The notes beneath the pieces are model-generated. The model made no database searches, was not told where the DNA came from, and saw only the letters and a list, made by a program, of their open reading frames with translations. 64,000 bases of DNA, taken from the NCBI RefSeq assembly GCF_036250675.1, contig NZ_CP109592.1, forward strand, positions 2,108,001 through 2,172,000, given 5' to 3'. The DNA is from Streptomyces sp. NBC_01689 (lineage in GTDB: Bacteria; Actinomycetota; Actinomycetes; Streptomycetales; Streptomycetaceae). Shown piece after piece: positions 49,302-57,944 of this stretch (positions are counted from its first letter, which is position 1; the number at the start of each line of letters is the position of its first letter). The position numbers and the translations under genes were made by a program.

Positions 49302-49502
49302 CCGCCGTCCTGGCAGCCGCGTCCGGACACCCTCGGCCTCGCCACCCGCGTGCGGGCACCCGGACGATCTGCAGCGGGCGCCGGGCGCATGGCCCACGCC
49401 ACCGCTCCCGCCCCGCCCACCTTTTCCACCCGTCCCGCCGCTTCCACCCCTTTCATCACTTCCATCCTTTCCGCCTCTCCCGCCCCTCCCTCAGGGGGTG
49501 AT
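49302..49502. other. Intergenic region with polypyrimidine tract
   Basis: Upstream of the sigma-factor promoter. From about 49410 to 49492 the plus strand is almost only C and T, an unusual tract in this window. No gene. Confidence 0.55.
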
Positions 49503-49548
49503 GAATCGCTTTCGGATCGACGGGTATGCATTCCCCCGTGGCGGGTAC
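49503..49548 (+). promoter_or_regulatory. SigB-type promoter of the sigma factor gene
   Basis: GAATC-N14-GGGTAT (49503-49527) fits the Streptomyces sigma-B consensus GNNTN-N14-16-GGGTAY. A second, overlapping match GTATG-N14-GGGTAC is at 49524-49548. Suggests autoregulation. Confidence 0.65.
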
Positions 49549-49613
49549 CCGGACGTTCGTCGGCCTCCATCGGCCGACGGCACGGGGGCCGGATCACATG
49601 GGAGGGGCCTGGC

Positions 49614-50453
49614 ATGACAGTGACCGAGACGACGGAGGCGCGACCTACGGCGCTGCCGGAGATCGCCGACCCGTCACGCGTCGCCCCCAGGGACGCCCGT
49701 CAGCTTTCCCGGCTGTTCTTCGACCAGCTCGGCGTCCTGGAAGAGGGCACGCCCGAGTACCAGTACGCGCGCAACACGCTCATCGAGATGAACGTCTCCC
49801 TCGTCCGCTTCGCGGCCGCGCGCTTCCGCAGCCGCGACCAGGACGAGATGGAGGACATCGTCCAGGTCGGCACGATCGGCCTCATCAAGGCCATCGACCG
49901 GTTCGAGCTGACCCGCGAGGTCGAGTTCACCTCCTTCGCCGTGCCCTACATCGTCGGTGAGATCAAGCGCTTCTTCCGCGACACCAGTTGGGCCGTCCAC
50001 GTGCCCCGGCGTCTGCAGGAGGCCCGCATCCAGCTCGCGAAGGCCACCGAGGAACTGAGCAGCCGGCTCGGCCGTACCCCCACCGTCAAGGAACTCGCCC
50101 AGCTGATGTGCCTGAGCGAGGAGGAGGTCGACGAGGCCCGCCTCGCCTCGAACGGCTACGCCTCGTCGTCCCTCGACGCCGCGATCCACTCCGGTGAGGA
50201 CGGCGAAGCCGCGCTGGCCGACTTCATCGGCGCCGACGACGGCGCCCTCGAACTCGTCGAGGACTTCAACGCCCTGGCCCCCCTGATCGCCGGACTCGAC
50301 GACCGTGAACGGCGCATCATCCACATGCGGTTCGTCGAGGAGCGCACCCAGGCCCAGATCGGCGAAGACCTCGGCGTCTCCCAGATGCATGTCTCCCGTC
50401 TGCTCAACCGCACCCTCGGAAAGCTCCGCGCGGGCATGCTCACCACGCGCTGA
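49614..50453 (+). CDS. RNA polymerase sigma factor, SigB/SigF/SigG family
   Basis: A 279-residue group 3 sigma factor. Region 2: LIEMNVSLVRFAAARFRSRD then DEMEDIVQVGTIGLIKAIDR and FTSFAVPYIVGEIKRFFRD; region 3: TSWAVHVPRRLQEARIQLAK; region 4: LDDRERRIIHMRFVEERTQA then QIGEDLGVSQMHVSRLLNRT. These are the family's -10, extended and -35 contacts. Start at 49614 after GGGAGGGG. A SigB-type promoter lies upstream. No anti-sigma gene is adjacent. Such sigmas control osmotic/oxidative stress and sporulation genes. Confidence 0.9.
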   Translation: MTVTETTEARPTALPEIADPSRVAPRDARQLSRLFFDQLGVLEEGTPEYQYARNTLIEMNVSLVRFAAARFRSRDQDEMEDIVQVGTIGLIKAIDRFELTREVEFTSFAVPYIVGEIKRFFRDTSWAVHVPRRLQEARIQLAKATEELSSRLGRTPTVKELAQLMCLSEEEVDEARLASNGYASSSLDAAIHSGEDGEAALADFIGADDGALELVEDFNALAPLIAGLDDRERRIIHMRFVEERTQAQIGEDLGVSQMHVSRLLNRTLGKLRAGMLTTR

Positions 50454-51091
50454 CCCCGCCCCCCGACGGACCGGCGGGCAGCCGTTCGCGCATCCCCTCC
50501 GGTGCCGCGGTGGACTGCCCGCGGAGGGTCCGCGCGTCACGTCGGTGACCCGGCCCACGGGGCTCCTGTGTGCGCCACCGCCCGGGAGGACGTGGCGCAC
50601 ACGGTGCTGCCCGGCGCGAGCCGTTCCCCCGCGTCGGCGGCATCCCCGTGCCACGCCCGGCGGCCCCGTACGTCCCCGGCCGTCACCGCCGGTCCGTGAC
50701 GGCCGCGCCACGCTGCGGGACCGACCGCGCCGCAGATGTCGGGAACGTCGGCCGGGCGTAGCCTGAAATCACGAGCGAGGCCCTGAACGCGCGCCCGTCC
50801 ACGTGCTCCGTACGCGCAGGGCGACGGGCCGTGAGACCGGTGCGCCACGAGCGTCGCCGGGCGCCCGCGACCGTGGCGTCCGGCTGACCGTGGGCTCGGC
50901 GTGAGTACGGCGCACGGCCCCGCCACGTCGCGGCGTTCCGCGTGCGTACGGCACCCGACGCGGCCGCGTCGCCCGGCGCGATCGGGAGGTCCGGCGCGCC
51001 CGCGATCTCCGGCCCGCGCGCCACACGTGGGGCGCGACCGCGGCGTTCGGCCTCCGACGGTTCGTGAACCAGTCATGGCGAGGGGAACGGT
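50454..51091. other. Intergenic region, 638 bp
   Basis: Contains the sigma-factor terminator (50578-50612) and otherwise GC-rich sequence; no gene with convincing codon use. The malic enzyme promoter must lie in the last part but no boxes stand out. Confidence 0.5.
50578..50612 (+). terminator. Terminator of sigma factor gene
   Basis: Perfect 11-bp stem GTGTGCGCCAC / GTGGCGCACAC, 13-base loop, 125 bp after the stop. Confidence 0.55.
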
Positions 51092-52765
51092 ATGAGCACC
51101 ACGCACTCGGTCCGGACGCCGGCGACGCCGGACGTCCTCCAGGACCCGATGAGCAACCACGGCGTCGCGTTCAGCGCCGCCGAACGGGACACCTACGGGC
51201 TGACCGGCCGACTGCCCGCCAGCGTACTGACGTTGGGACAGCAGGCGCAGCGGGCCTACCGCCAACTCCAGCGCCAGCGCGACGACCTGGCCAAGTACGT
51301 GTACCTGGAACAGCTGCACGACCGCAACGAGACCCTGTACTACCGGGTGCTCGCCGACCATCTCGCCGAACTGCTCCCGGTCGTCTACGACCCGACGGTC
51401 GGCGATGCCATCGAGCAGTACTCCGAGGAGTTCCGCAGTCCGCGGGGGATCTTCCTGTCGATCGACGCGCCGGACGACATCGAGACGGCCTTCCGCACCC
51501 TGGGGCTCAGGTCCGAGGACGTCGAACTGCTGGTGTGCACCGACGCCGAGGAGATCCTGGGGATCGGCGACTGGGGCGTGGGCGGGATCGAGATCGCGAT
51601 CGGCAAGCTCGCCATCTACACGGCGGCCGCGGGGATCGACCCGCGCCGGGTGATCCCGGTGTCCCTGGACGTCGGGACCGACAACGAGGTCCTGCTCAAC
51701 GATCCGCTCTACCTGGGCAACCGGCACGCGCGGGTCCGCGGCGCCGCCTACGACGCGTTCATCGAGAGGTACTTGGAGACCGCGTCCACGCTGTTCCCGA
51801 ACGCGCTGCTGCACTTCGAGGACTTCGGACCCGACAACGCCCGGCGGATCCTGGAGAGTTACGGACACCGGTATCGCATCTTCAACGACGACCTGCAGGG
51901 GACCGGGGCGATCACCCTGGCCTCCGTGCTGTCCGCGGTGAAGGTGACCGGCGTGCCGATGCGGAGCCAGCGGCTCGTGGTGTTCGGCGCCGGGACCGCG
52001 GGCGTGGGCATCGCCGACCAGATCCACGCCGCGATGGTGCGCGACGGCGCCACGGAGGAGGAGGCCACCTCGCGGATCTGGCTGGTGGACAAACAGGGCC
52101 TGCTGACCAGTGACATGACCGATCTGCGGGAATTCCAGAAGCCGTACGCCCGCGGGCCCGAGGAGGTCGAGGGCTGGGGCGGTGACGGAGCGGCGTCGCT
52201 GCTGGAGACCGTCACTCACGCGGCGCCGACCATCCTGCTCGGGACCTCCACCGCGCACGGCGCGTTCACCGAGGAGGTCGTCAAGTCCATGGCGCGGGGG
52301 GTGGACCGTCCGATCGTCCTGCCGATCTCCAACCCCACTTCCAGGATCGAGGCCGATCCGCGGGACGTGATCGCGTGGACGGACGGCAAAGCGCTGGTCG
52401 CGACCGGGCTGCCGTTCGGACCGATGCGGTACGAGGGCGTCGACTACCACTTCGGCCAGGCCAACAACGCGCTCGTCTATCCCGGGCTCGGGCTGGGCAC
52501 CCTCGTCTCCGGCGCCGACAGGGTGACCGCGGGCATGCTGATCGCGGCCGCCGAGGCGGTGGCCGGCCAGGTGGACGTCAGCGCGCCGGGTGCCTCACTG
52601 CTGCCCGAGGTCGAGAATCTGCGGGCCTCCACCGCCACCACCGCGGTCGCCGTCGTACGGGCCGCCCAGGCCGAGGGCGTCGCCACCGCGAAGATCGACA
52701 ACGTGGTGCAGGCGGTGCAGGACGCCATGTGGCAGCCCGCGTACTCCGACGGCGGCGCGGCATGA
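51092..52765 (+). CDS. NAD-dependent malic enzyme
   Basis: A 557-residue enzyme of the large (eukaryotic-like) malic enzyme class, converting malate to pyruvate, CO2 and NADH. Features: YVYLEQLHDRNETLYYRVLA near the N-terminus with malic-domain tyrosine, VVYDPTVGDAIEQYSEEFR, GIGDWGVGGIEIAIGKLAIY, metal site FEDFGPDNA and FNDDLQGTG, NAD Rossmann motif VVFGAGTAGVGIADQI, and PISNPTSRIEADP. GGGG ribosome-binding site 7 bases upstream. Overlaps the next gene by ATGA, coupling it to fumarase, which makes malate. Confidence 0.92.
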   Translation: MSTTHSVRTPATPDVLQDPMSNHGVAFSAAERDTYGLTGRLPASVLTLGQQAQRAYRQLQRQRDDLAKYVYLEQLHDRNETLYYRVLADHLAELLPVVYDPTVGDAIEQYSEEFRSPRGIFLSIDAPDDIETAFRTLGLRSEDVELLVCTDAEEILGIGDWGVGGIEIAIGKLAIYTAAAGIDPRRVIPVSLDVGTDNEVLLNDPLYLGNRHARVRGAAYDAFIERYLETASTLFPNALLHFEDFGPDNARRILESYGHRYRIFNDDLQGTGAITLASVLSAVKVTGVPMRSQRLVVFGAGTAGVGIADQIHAAMVRDGATEEEATSRIWLVDKQGLLTSDMTDLREFQKPYARGPEEVEGWGGDGAASLLETVTHAAPTILLGTSTAHGAFTEEVVKSMARGVDRPIVLPISNPTSRIEADPRDVIAWTDGKALVATGLPFGPMRYEGVDYHFGQANNALVYPGLGLGTLVSGADRVTAGMLIAAAEAVAGQVDVSAPGASLLPEVENLRASTATTAVAVVRAAQAEGVATAKIDNVVQAVQDAMWQPAYSDGGAA

Positions 52766-54222
52766 CCGGCGCGGGCGGGGAACCCGCGCCGGTGATCCTG
52801 GATCTGCCGATCGGCCTGTCGGCGACCGGGACACGGCGCGAGACCGACTCCCTGGGCGCCGTGGAGGTGCCCGCCGACCGGTACTGGGGTGCGCAGACCC
52901 AGCGGTCGCTGATCCACTTCTCCATCGGTGACGACCGGATGCCCAAGGCGGTCTACCACGCCTACGGTCAGGTCAAGAAGGCCGCCGCGATCGTGAACGG
53001 GCGGGCCGGACGGCTGCCGGGCTGGATGGCGGACCTGATCGAGCGGGTCTGCGACGAGGTGATCGGCGGGGCGCTCGACGAGAACTTCCCGCTCTACGTC
53101 TGGCAGACCGGTTCGGGCACGCAGTCCAACATGAACACCAACGAGGTGATCAGCAACCGTGCCGTCCAGCTGACCGGTGGCCGGCTCGGCAGCAAGACCC
53201 CGGTACACCCCAACGACCATGTGAACATGGGGCAGTCCTCCAACGACACCTTCCCCACCGCGATGCACATCGCGGCCGTCAAGGAGGTCCACGAACACCT
53301 GCTGCCGTCGGTGCAGGCGCTGCAGCGCTCCATCGACGCCAAGGCCGAGCGATGGCGGGACGTGGTGAAGATCGGCCGGACCCACCTGGAGGACGCGGTC
53401 CCGCTGACCGTCGGACAGGAATGGTCCGGGTACGCCCATCAGCTCCGGCAGGCGATGTCCGTGGCGACCGCGTCCACCCGGGGACTGTTCGAACTCGCCG
53501 CCGGCGGCACGGCGGTGGGTACCGGCCTGAACGCGCCGGAGGGCTTCGCCGAGGAGATCGCCCACGAGATCGCGCAGGCGACCGGATACCCGTTCGTCAC
53601 GGCGCCGAACAAGTTCGCCGCACAGGGCGGTCTGGACGCCATGGTCAACGCGTCGGCGGGCCTGCGCGCCCTCGCGGTCCCCCTGATGAAGATCGCGAAC
53701 GACATCCGGTGGCTGGCCTCGGGGCCGCGCTGCGGGCTGGGCGAACTGGTCCTTCCCGCCAACGAGCCCGGCAGTTCGATCATGCCCGGGAAGGTCAACC
53801 CGACCCAGTGCGAGGCCATGGTGATGGTCTGCATCCAGGTCCTGTCGGAGGACTCCGCGATCGCCTTCGCGGGTTCCCAGGGCAACTTCGAGCTCAACGC
53901 GATGCGTCCGGTGATCATCAACAACTTCCTGCACGCCGCGACGATCCTCGCCGACGCCTGCGAGAAGCTGCGTGAGTACTGCGTCGAGGGCGCCGAACTC
54001 CAAGGCGAGCGGGTCGCCGACTACGTCGACCGGTCCCTGATGCTGGTCACCGCGCTGTCGCCGGAGATCGGCTACGACAAGGCCTCCGCGATCGCGCACA
54101 AGGCCGACGACGAGGGCACGACGCTGCGCGAGGCCGCCGTGGCCAGTGGGTATGTCAGCGCGGCCGAGTTCGACCGCATCGTCGACCCGACGACCATGGT
54201 CGGGCCGTCCGCGCCCCGGTGA
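52762..54222 (+). CDS. fumC: Class II fumarate hydratase
   Basis: A 486-residue member of the fumarase/aspartase superfamily; interconverts fumarate and malate in the TCA cycle. Signature GSSIMPGKVNPTQCEAM near residue 336, substrate segments QTGSGTQSNMNTNEVISNRA, GQSSNDTFPTAMHIAA and GRTHLEDAVPLTVGQEWSGY, as expected for FumC rather than aspartase. N-terminus has an ~28-residue extension before ETDSLGAVEVPADRYWGAQT. ATG overlaps the malic enzyme stop, so the pair gives fumarate to malate to pyruvate plus NADH. Whether this is the sole fumarase cannot be judged here. Confidence 0.92.
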   Translation: MTGAGGEPAPVILDLPIGLSATGTRRETDSLGAVEVPADRYWGAQTQRSLIHFSIGDDRMPKAVYHAYGQVKKAAAIVNGRAGRLPGWMADLIERVCDEVIGGALDENFPLYVWQTGSGTQSNMNTNEVISNRAVQLTGGRLGSKTPVHPNDHVNMGQSSNDTFPTAMHIAAVKEVHEHLLPSVQALQRSIDAKAERWRDVVKIGRTHLEDAVPLTVGQEWSGYAHQLRQAMSVATASTRGLFELAAGGTAVGTGLNAPEGFAEEIAHEIAQATGYPFVTAPNKFAAQGGLDAMVNASAGLRALAVPLMKIANDIRWLASGPRCGLGELVLPANEPGSSIMPGKVNPTQCEAMVMVCIQVLSEDSAIAFAGSQGNFELNAMRPVIINNFLHAATILADACEKLREYCVEGAELQGERVADYVDRSLMLVTALSPEIGYDKASAIAHKADDEGTTLREAAVASGYVSAAEFDRIVDPTTMVGPSAPR

Positions 54223-54256
54223 GAGGCCGCAGCGGCGTCCCGGCGCCGTGACGCCG

Positions 54257-54742
54257 TCAGTTCCACAGGGGATAGGTCATCGTCCGGCCGTATCCGGCGG
54301 GTTTGGTGTCGGTGTAGGTGAGCGTCAGGCGGCCGTACTGCGTGAGCCGGGGGGTCTTCTTCCACGTCCGGGGGCGGTCGAGCCGTACGGTGACGGGGTA
54401 TTTCCGGAAGGTTCCCGCGGCGCAGTACGGCTTGCAGTCGTTGACCGCGTTGACGCCCGTGGCGACTGCGGAACGGGCGTCCCACCGCGACCACCGCAGC
54501 GAGGTGAGGCGGCTGTTGCCGTCACCACAGGCCAGGACGAACGCGCGGGGCTCCACCCGCGGATGCCAGAAGCAGTCGACGACGACGGGCTGCGTGGGCA
54601 CCGGGGGCTGCGTCGGCTCCTGCGCGAGAGTGTGCGCGGACCGCGGCGACGTCGTGGGAGCGGCCCCCGCCGTCCCCATGACCGTCGCCAGCGATACCGC
54701 GACACAGAACGTGACTGCCGCCCTGACGGTGAGTTTTCGCAT
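54257..54742 (-). CDS. Secreted hypothetical protein, 161 aa
   Basis: Signal peptide MRKLTVRAAVTFCVAVSLAT then VMGTAGAA; mature part with a Pro/Gln/Thr linker (QEPTQPPVPTQPVV) and a compact domain DCFWHPRVEPRAFVLACGDG NSRLTSLRWSRW ... NDCKPYCAAGTF with four cysteines, probably two disulfides. The pattern occurs in Streptomyces secreted proteins of unknown role; no enzyme motif. GGGAGCGG precedes the ATG. Convergent with fumC. Confidence 0.78.
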   Translation of the reverse strand: MRKLTVRAAVTFCVAVSLATVMGTAGAAPTTSPRSAHTLAQEPTQPPVPTQPVVVDCFWHPRVEPRAFVLACGDGNSRLTSLRWSRWDARSAVATGVNAVNDCKPYCAAGTFRKYPVTVRLDRPRTWKKTPRLTQYGRLTLTYTDTKPAGYGRTMTYPLWN

Positions 54743-55202
54743 GTCCGCTCCCGGCCGCGTGCTTCTTGGATTCACCGGCCCCCGCGTCCGGCCCGTGCGC
54801 CTCCGCCCGCGGCGGCGGACGGCGGCCGACTGCCTTCCCACACGGAGGATGCCTCCTCCCACCGACGCTACGACCCGGCCGGGAGATCCACCACTCGCAC
54901 GGACCATCACCACTCGTACGTGCCCTCCGCGCCGCGACCGGGGTCCGGGAGCGCGCCCCCCTTCCGTCCCGGGCCGGGACGACCGCTTCCCGGCCGGGTA
55001 CGAGGTGTCCACCGCCCGGCCGCTCCGTCCCGCCGTGACACGGGAGTTGAGGACGGCCGGACGGCCGCGCCCGCGCCCGGAGCCGTCGCGCGCGGGCCCG
55101 TGGACGGGCCGCCAGGGTCCGCTTCCGGAACACGCCGACGGCGCTCCCGGCCGGGTGGGCCGGGAGCGCCGTCGGTCGATGGGGTGACGGGGTCCGGTCA
55201 CG
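54743..55202. other. Intergenic region
   Basis: 460 bp without a gene; promoter side of the secreted protein gene, and the terminator of lamin-tail copy B at its far end. No other element recognised. Confidence 0.5.
55135..55175 (-). terminator. Terminator of lamin-tail gene copy B
   Basis: Perfect 18-bp stem CCGACGGCGCTCCCGGCC / GGCCGGGAGCGCCGTCGG with a five-base loop, 31 bp past the stop. Confidence 0.8.
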
Positions 55203-55996
55203 GGGTCAGTGGTGGCCGCCGTGGTGGCCGCCCCAGCTGAGGGTGTCGACGAGGCGACGGTGGTCGTTGCGCAGGGTCGCGGTGTCCCCACGCCGGTCCC
55301 ACACCGACGAACGACGGTCCTGGAACAGATCACGGAAGGTGTCACGACCGATCCCCGTGTGCACCCGCACCGTCGCCCGACCCGCCAGACGGTAGTGATG
55401 GAACGTGTACGTCCGCCCGTCCCGGTCCGACAACGTCCACCGGTCCAGATCCACCGGCCGACGCGTCGTGTTCGTGACATCCACCCACTCGTTGTTCAGA
55501 TTCGAACGGTGGTGACGACCCGGAGAGTCGTAATGCACATTACTGATCTGCACCGCGGCCCGCGGACGCGGACCATGATCGGCCGCCGAAGCCGGCACCG
55601 CCGACACCCCGGCCACCGCCACCACCGTCAACGCGGCAGCAGCAACACGACGGACAGACACAGATGCGGACATGAAGTCCCCCAACATGGTGCGGGCACC
55701 CCCACCCCCCACGACCCGGAACCACCGGACCGCACAAGGCAGGACTGCGAGTGCGAGTAATACGGCCGGCCCTTGCCCGCCGACACCCACACCATGCCCC
55801 CACACCCCACCGATGTGCGCCATACACGGACACGCGTTACGGATCATCCATACCCCCGTAACACTCACATGCAAGGACCATTCATCGCCCGAACGCACCA
55901 AGTTGACGAACCACCCACACCACACCCCATACCCCCCACCCCCAAAACGCCGCACCACGCCACCCCACCACCCACCCACCCCTCACCCGAAAGTGG
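55203..55996 (-). repeat. Near-identical direct duplication, copy B (794 bp)
   Basis: Second copy of the block at 45627-46429, same orientation, offset 9576 bp. Differences seen: loss of 9 bp in a C-run and one substitution. Confidence 0.9.
55206..55673 (-). CDS. Secreted lamin-tail-domain protein, copy B
   Basis: 155 residues, predicted product identical to copy A at 45630: signal peptide, one lamin-tail domain with NEWVDVTNTTRRPVDLDRWT, and the GGHHGGHH tail. Upstream palindrome GTTACGG/CCGTAAC is retained (55836-55862), so both copies should respond to the same regulator. The identity including the non-coding leader implies a recent duplication or gene conversion. Confidence 0.85.
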   Translation of the reverse strand: MSASVSVRRVAAAALTVVAVAGVSAVPASAADHGPRPRAAVQISNVHYDSPGRHHRSNLNNEWVDVTNTTRRPVDLDRWTLSDRDGRTYTFHHYRLAGRATVRVHTGIGRDTFRDLFQDRRSSVWDRRGDTATLRNDHRRLVDTLSWGGHHGGHH

Positions 55997-56220
55997 TTCC
56001 CGACGACGGCACCCCTCGGGAACGTGAAGCACGACGGGGGCAGGGACAGGGACAGGGAAGGGCACAGGGTCCAAGAGGGGAACCCGCCCGGACACCGGGC
56101 GGGCACAGGCAGGACAGGCGCAGGTACAGGCGGGCGGTGACGGAGGGTCGGCTCCGCGGTGCGGTGAGAGCCTCCGGCGGGCGTGGCGGACGACGCCCGC
56201 CCGGAAGAGCTGACGAGAGG
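55997..56220. other. Spacer after copy B
   Basis: About 220 bp of purine-rich repeats (CAGGGA repeated around 56040-56060, then GGCACAGG/GCGCAGG variants) between copy B and the pirin stop. No gene. Confidence 0.5.
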
Positions 56221-57186
56221 TCAGCGCACCCGTCCCCGCGGCTTCAGCGGAACCGGCGGGAGCGCCGGCGCGGAGAGCCGGTCGCCGTCGTAGCCGTGCA
56301 CCTCGCCGAAGCGGGAGCCCTCCATCCAGTCCTTCCGTCCCTCCTCGATCTCCCGCTGGGAGCGCCCGATGAAGTTCCACCACATGATCAGCTCCTCCTC
56401 GAACGGTTCGCCGCCGAGGAGCATGAGGGACGCGTCCGACGCGGCGCGCAGCGGAAGCTCGGTGCGGCCGCAGCCGAGGTAGAGCATCGAACCGGGCAGG
56501 ACCGGCACGCCGTCGACGTGGGCCTCGCCCGCCATGGACAGCACGGCGTACTCGAAGTCGGGCTCCAGCGGCAGGCGTACGTCCGCGCCCTCCAACAGGG
56601 CCAGATCGGCGCCGACGATCGGGCTGTACGTCGTACCGGGCGAGGTCGTGCCGTCGACGGTGCCCAGGATGAGCGTGGCCGTGACGCCAGGCGCCGTGAC
56701 GAGGGGCAGATCGGCGTGGTGCTCGAAGTGCGGGTCCGTGTGCCGGTGGGCGTCGGGGAGGGCGACCCACAGCTGCGCTCCGTGCAGGAGGCGGGCGTGC
56801 GGCTTGGGGCTCTCCTCGGAGTGGCTGATGGCGCGGCCCGAGGTCATGAGGCCCAGTTCGCGCGGGCGGATGGTCTGCAGACTGCCCGTGGAGTCGCGGT
56901 GCAGCACCTCGCCCTCGTGCAGCCAGCTGACGGTCTGCAGACCCATGTGCGGGTGCGGCGGGACCTGCATGCCGGGCTCGTCGGCGATGTCGTCGGGGCC
57001 GTAGTGATCGACGAAGCACCAGGCGCCGATCATGCGTCGGCCCAGGTTGGGCAGCAGGCGCCGGACTTCGGTGGACTCGCCGAGCTTGACCCGGCGGGGA
57101 CTGAGGAGTTCACGCACCGGCTCGGCCACCACGAACCCGCGGCCACCGCACAACGCGGGAACGGCGTCGCGATCAAGATTGCTCAT
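56221..57186 (-). CDS. Pirin-family protein
   Basis: A 321-residue bicupin. N-terminal cupin metal site: PPHPHMGLQTVSWLHEGEVL HRDSTGS (His, His, His, Glu), followed by the family segment TSGRAISHSEESPK; C-terminal cupin AVLSMAGEAHVDGVPVLPGS. Bacterial pirins are quercetinase-like dioxygenases or redox regulators (e.g. of pyruvate dehydrogenase). Length about 320 residues, on the long side of the family. The ATG at 57186 has a TAGGTT box 9 bases before it and no Shine-Dalgarno, suggesting leaderless expression. Divergent from the MarR pair, its probable regulator. Confidence 0.85.
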   Translation of the reverse strand: MSNLDRDAVPALCGGRGFVVAEPVRELLSPRRVKLGESTEVRRLLPNLGRRMIGAWCFVDHYGPDDIADEPGMQVPPHPHMGLQTVSWLHEGEVLHRDSTGSLQTIRPRELGLMTSGRAISHSEESPKPHARLLHGAQLWVALPDAHRHTDPHFEHHADLPLVTAPGVTATLILGTVDGTTSPGTTYSPIVGADLALLEGADVRLPLEPDFEYAVLSMAGEAHVDGVPVLPGSMLYLGCGRTELPLRAASDASLMLLGGEPFEEELIMWWNFIGRSQREIEEGRKDWMEGSRFGEVHGYDGDRLSAPALPPVPLKPRGRVR

Positions 57187-57331
57187 GGCGCCCAACCTAG
57201 ACCCGTCGAGGACCGTCCGTCAGGTCGCCCTTCCACCGGAGGGGCGGGTGCCTGGCTCAGAACCGACCGGGTTCCGGGGAGGACCTGGGACCACCGCCGG
57301 AGAGGAGCCGCGCCCTTGGTCCGACGTCTCC

Positions 57332-57370
57332 AAAACAGTAGCCATGTACATAGTAGCCATGTACTGTTTT
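57332..57370. promoter_or_regulatory. MarR operator/promoter
   Basis: Perfect outer arms AAAACAGTA / TACTGTTTT enclosing two direct repeats AGTAGCCATGTAC (57337-57349 and 57352-57364), 15-bp period. TACTGT ends 7 nt before the MarR ATG, so it may be the -10 of a leaderless transcript. Confidence 0.7.
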
Positions 57371-57374
57371 TCGC

Positions 57375-57944
57375 ATGAGTTCGGAAGCAGACCACGCGAC
57401 CCCCGGTTTCCTCGTCTGGCGCCTGTCCATGAAATGGCGGGTGGCCGTCGACCGGGCGGTCGCGCCGCTGGGGCTGACCCACGCCCAGTACTCGCTGGTC
57501 GCGTCGCTGTACGGGATGCACCACGCCGGGCTGCGGCCCAGTCAGCGGCAGCTCGCCGACCACACCGGACTCGAACCGCTCTACGTCTCGAAGCTGGCCC
57601 GTGCCCTGGAGACGGCCGGCACCGTCGACCGCACCAGGGATCCGGCCGATCCCCGGGCAGTCCGCCTGTCACTCACCGAGGACGGCCGGGAGGTCGCCCG
57701 ACGTGCCATCGGGGTGGTCCACGGAGTGCTCGATCAGCTCCTCGACCCCCTCGGCGGGCTGGACAGCCCGCGCACACGGGCGTTCAGCGGCGAACTGGCC
57801 GTCCTGCTCGGGGTTTCGCTCGAACCGCGCGACGGCCGGGCCGCCGGCCCCACACCACCTTCCGACCCCACACCACCCCACGGACAGGCACATTCCACCC
57901 AGCAGCATTCCGATCAGCACCATGTCGACGAGGAGCAGTCATGA
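57375..57944 (+). CDS. MarR-family transcriptional regulator 1
   Basis: A 189-residue winged-helix regulator: LSMKWRVAVDRAVAPLGLTH then AQYSLVASLYGMHHAGLRPS, recognition helix QRQLADHTGLEPLYVSKLAR ALE and wing DPADPRAVRLSLTEDGREV. The last ~40 residues are Pro/His-rich (TPPSDPTPPHGQAHSTQQHS). Starts immediately after the operator. Coupled (ATGA) to a second MarR-like gene. Likely represses itself and perhaps the divergent pirin gene. Confidence 0.88.
   Translation: MSSEADHATPGFLVWRLSMKWRVAVDRAVAPLGLTHAQYSLVASLYGMHHAGLRPSQRQLADHTGLEPLYVSKLARALETAGTVDRTRDPADPRAVRLSLTEDGREVARRAIGVVHGVLDQLLDPLGGLDSPRTRAFSGELAVLLGVSLEPRDGRAAGPTPPSDPTPPHGQAHSTQQHSDQHHVDEEQS

Noticed and set aside
45627..55996. Transposon or IS element as source of the 800-bp duplication
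   Set aside because: No transposase, no terminal inverted repeats and no target-site duplication at either copy.
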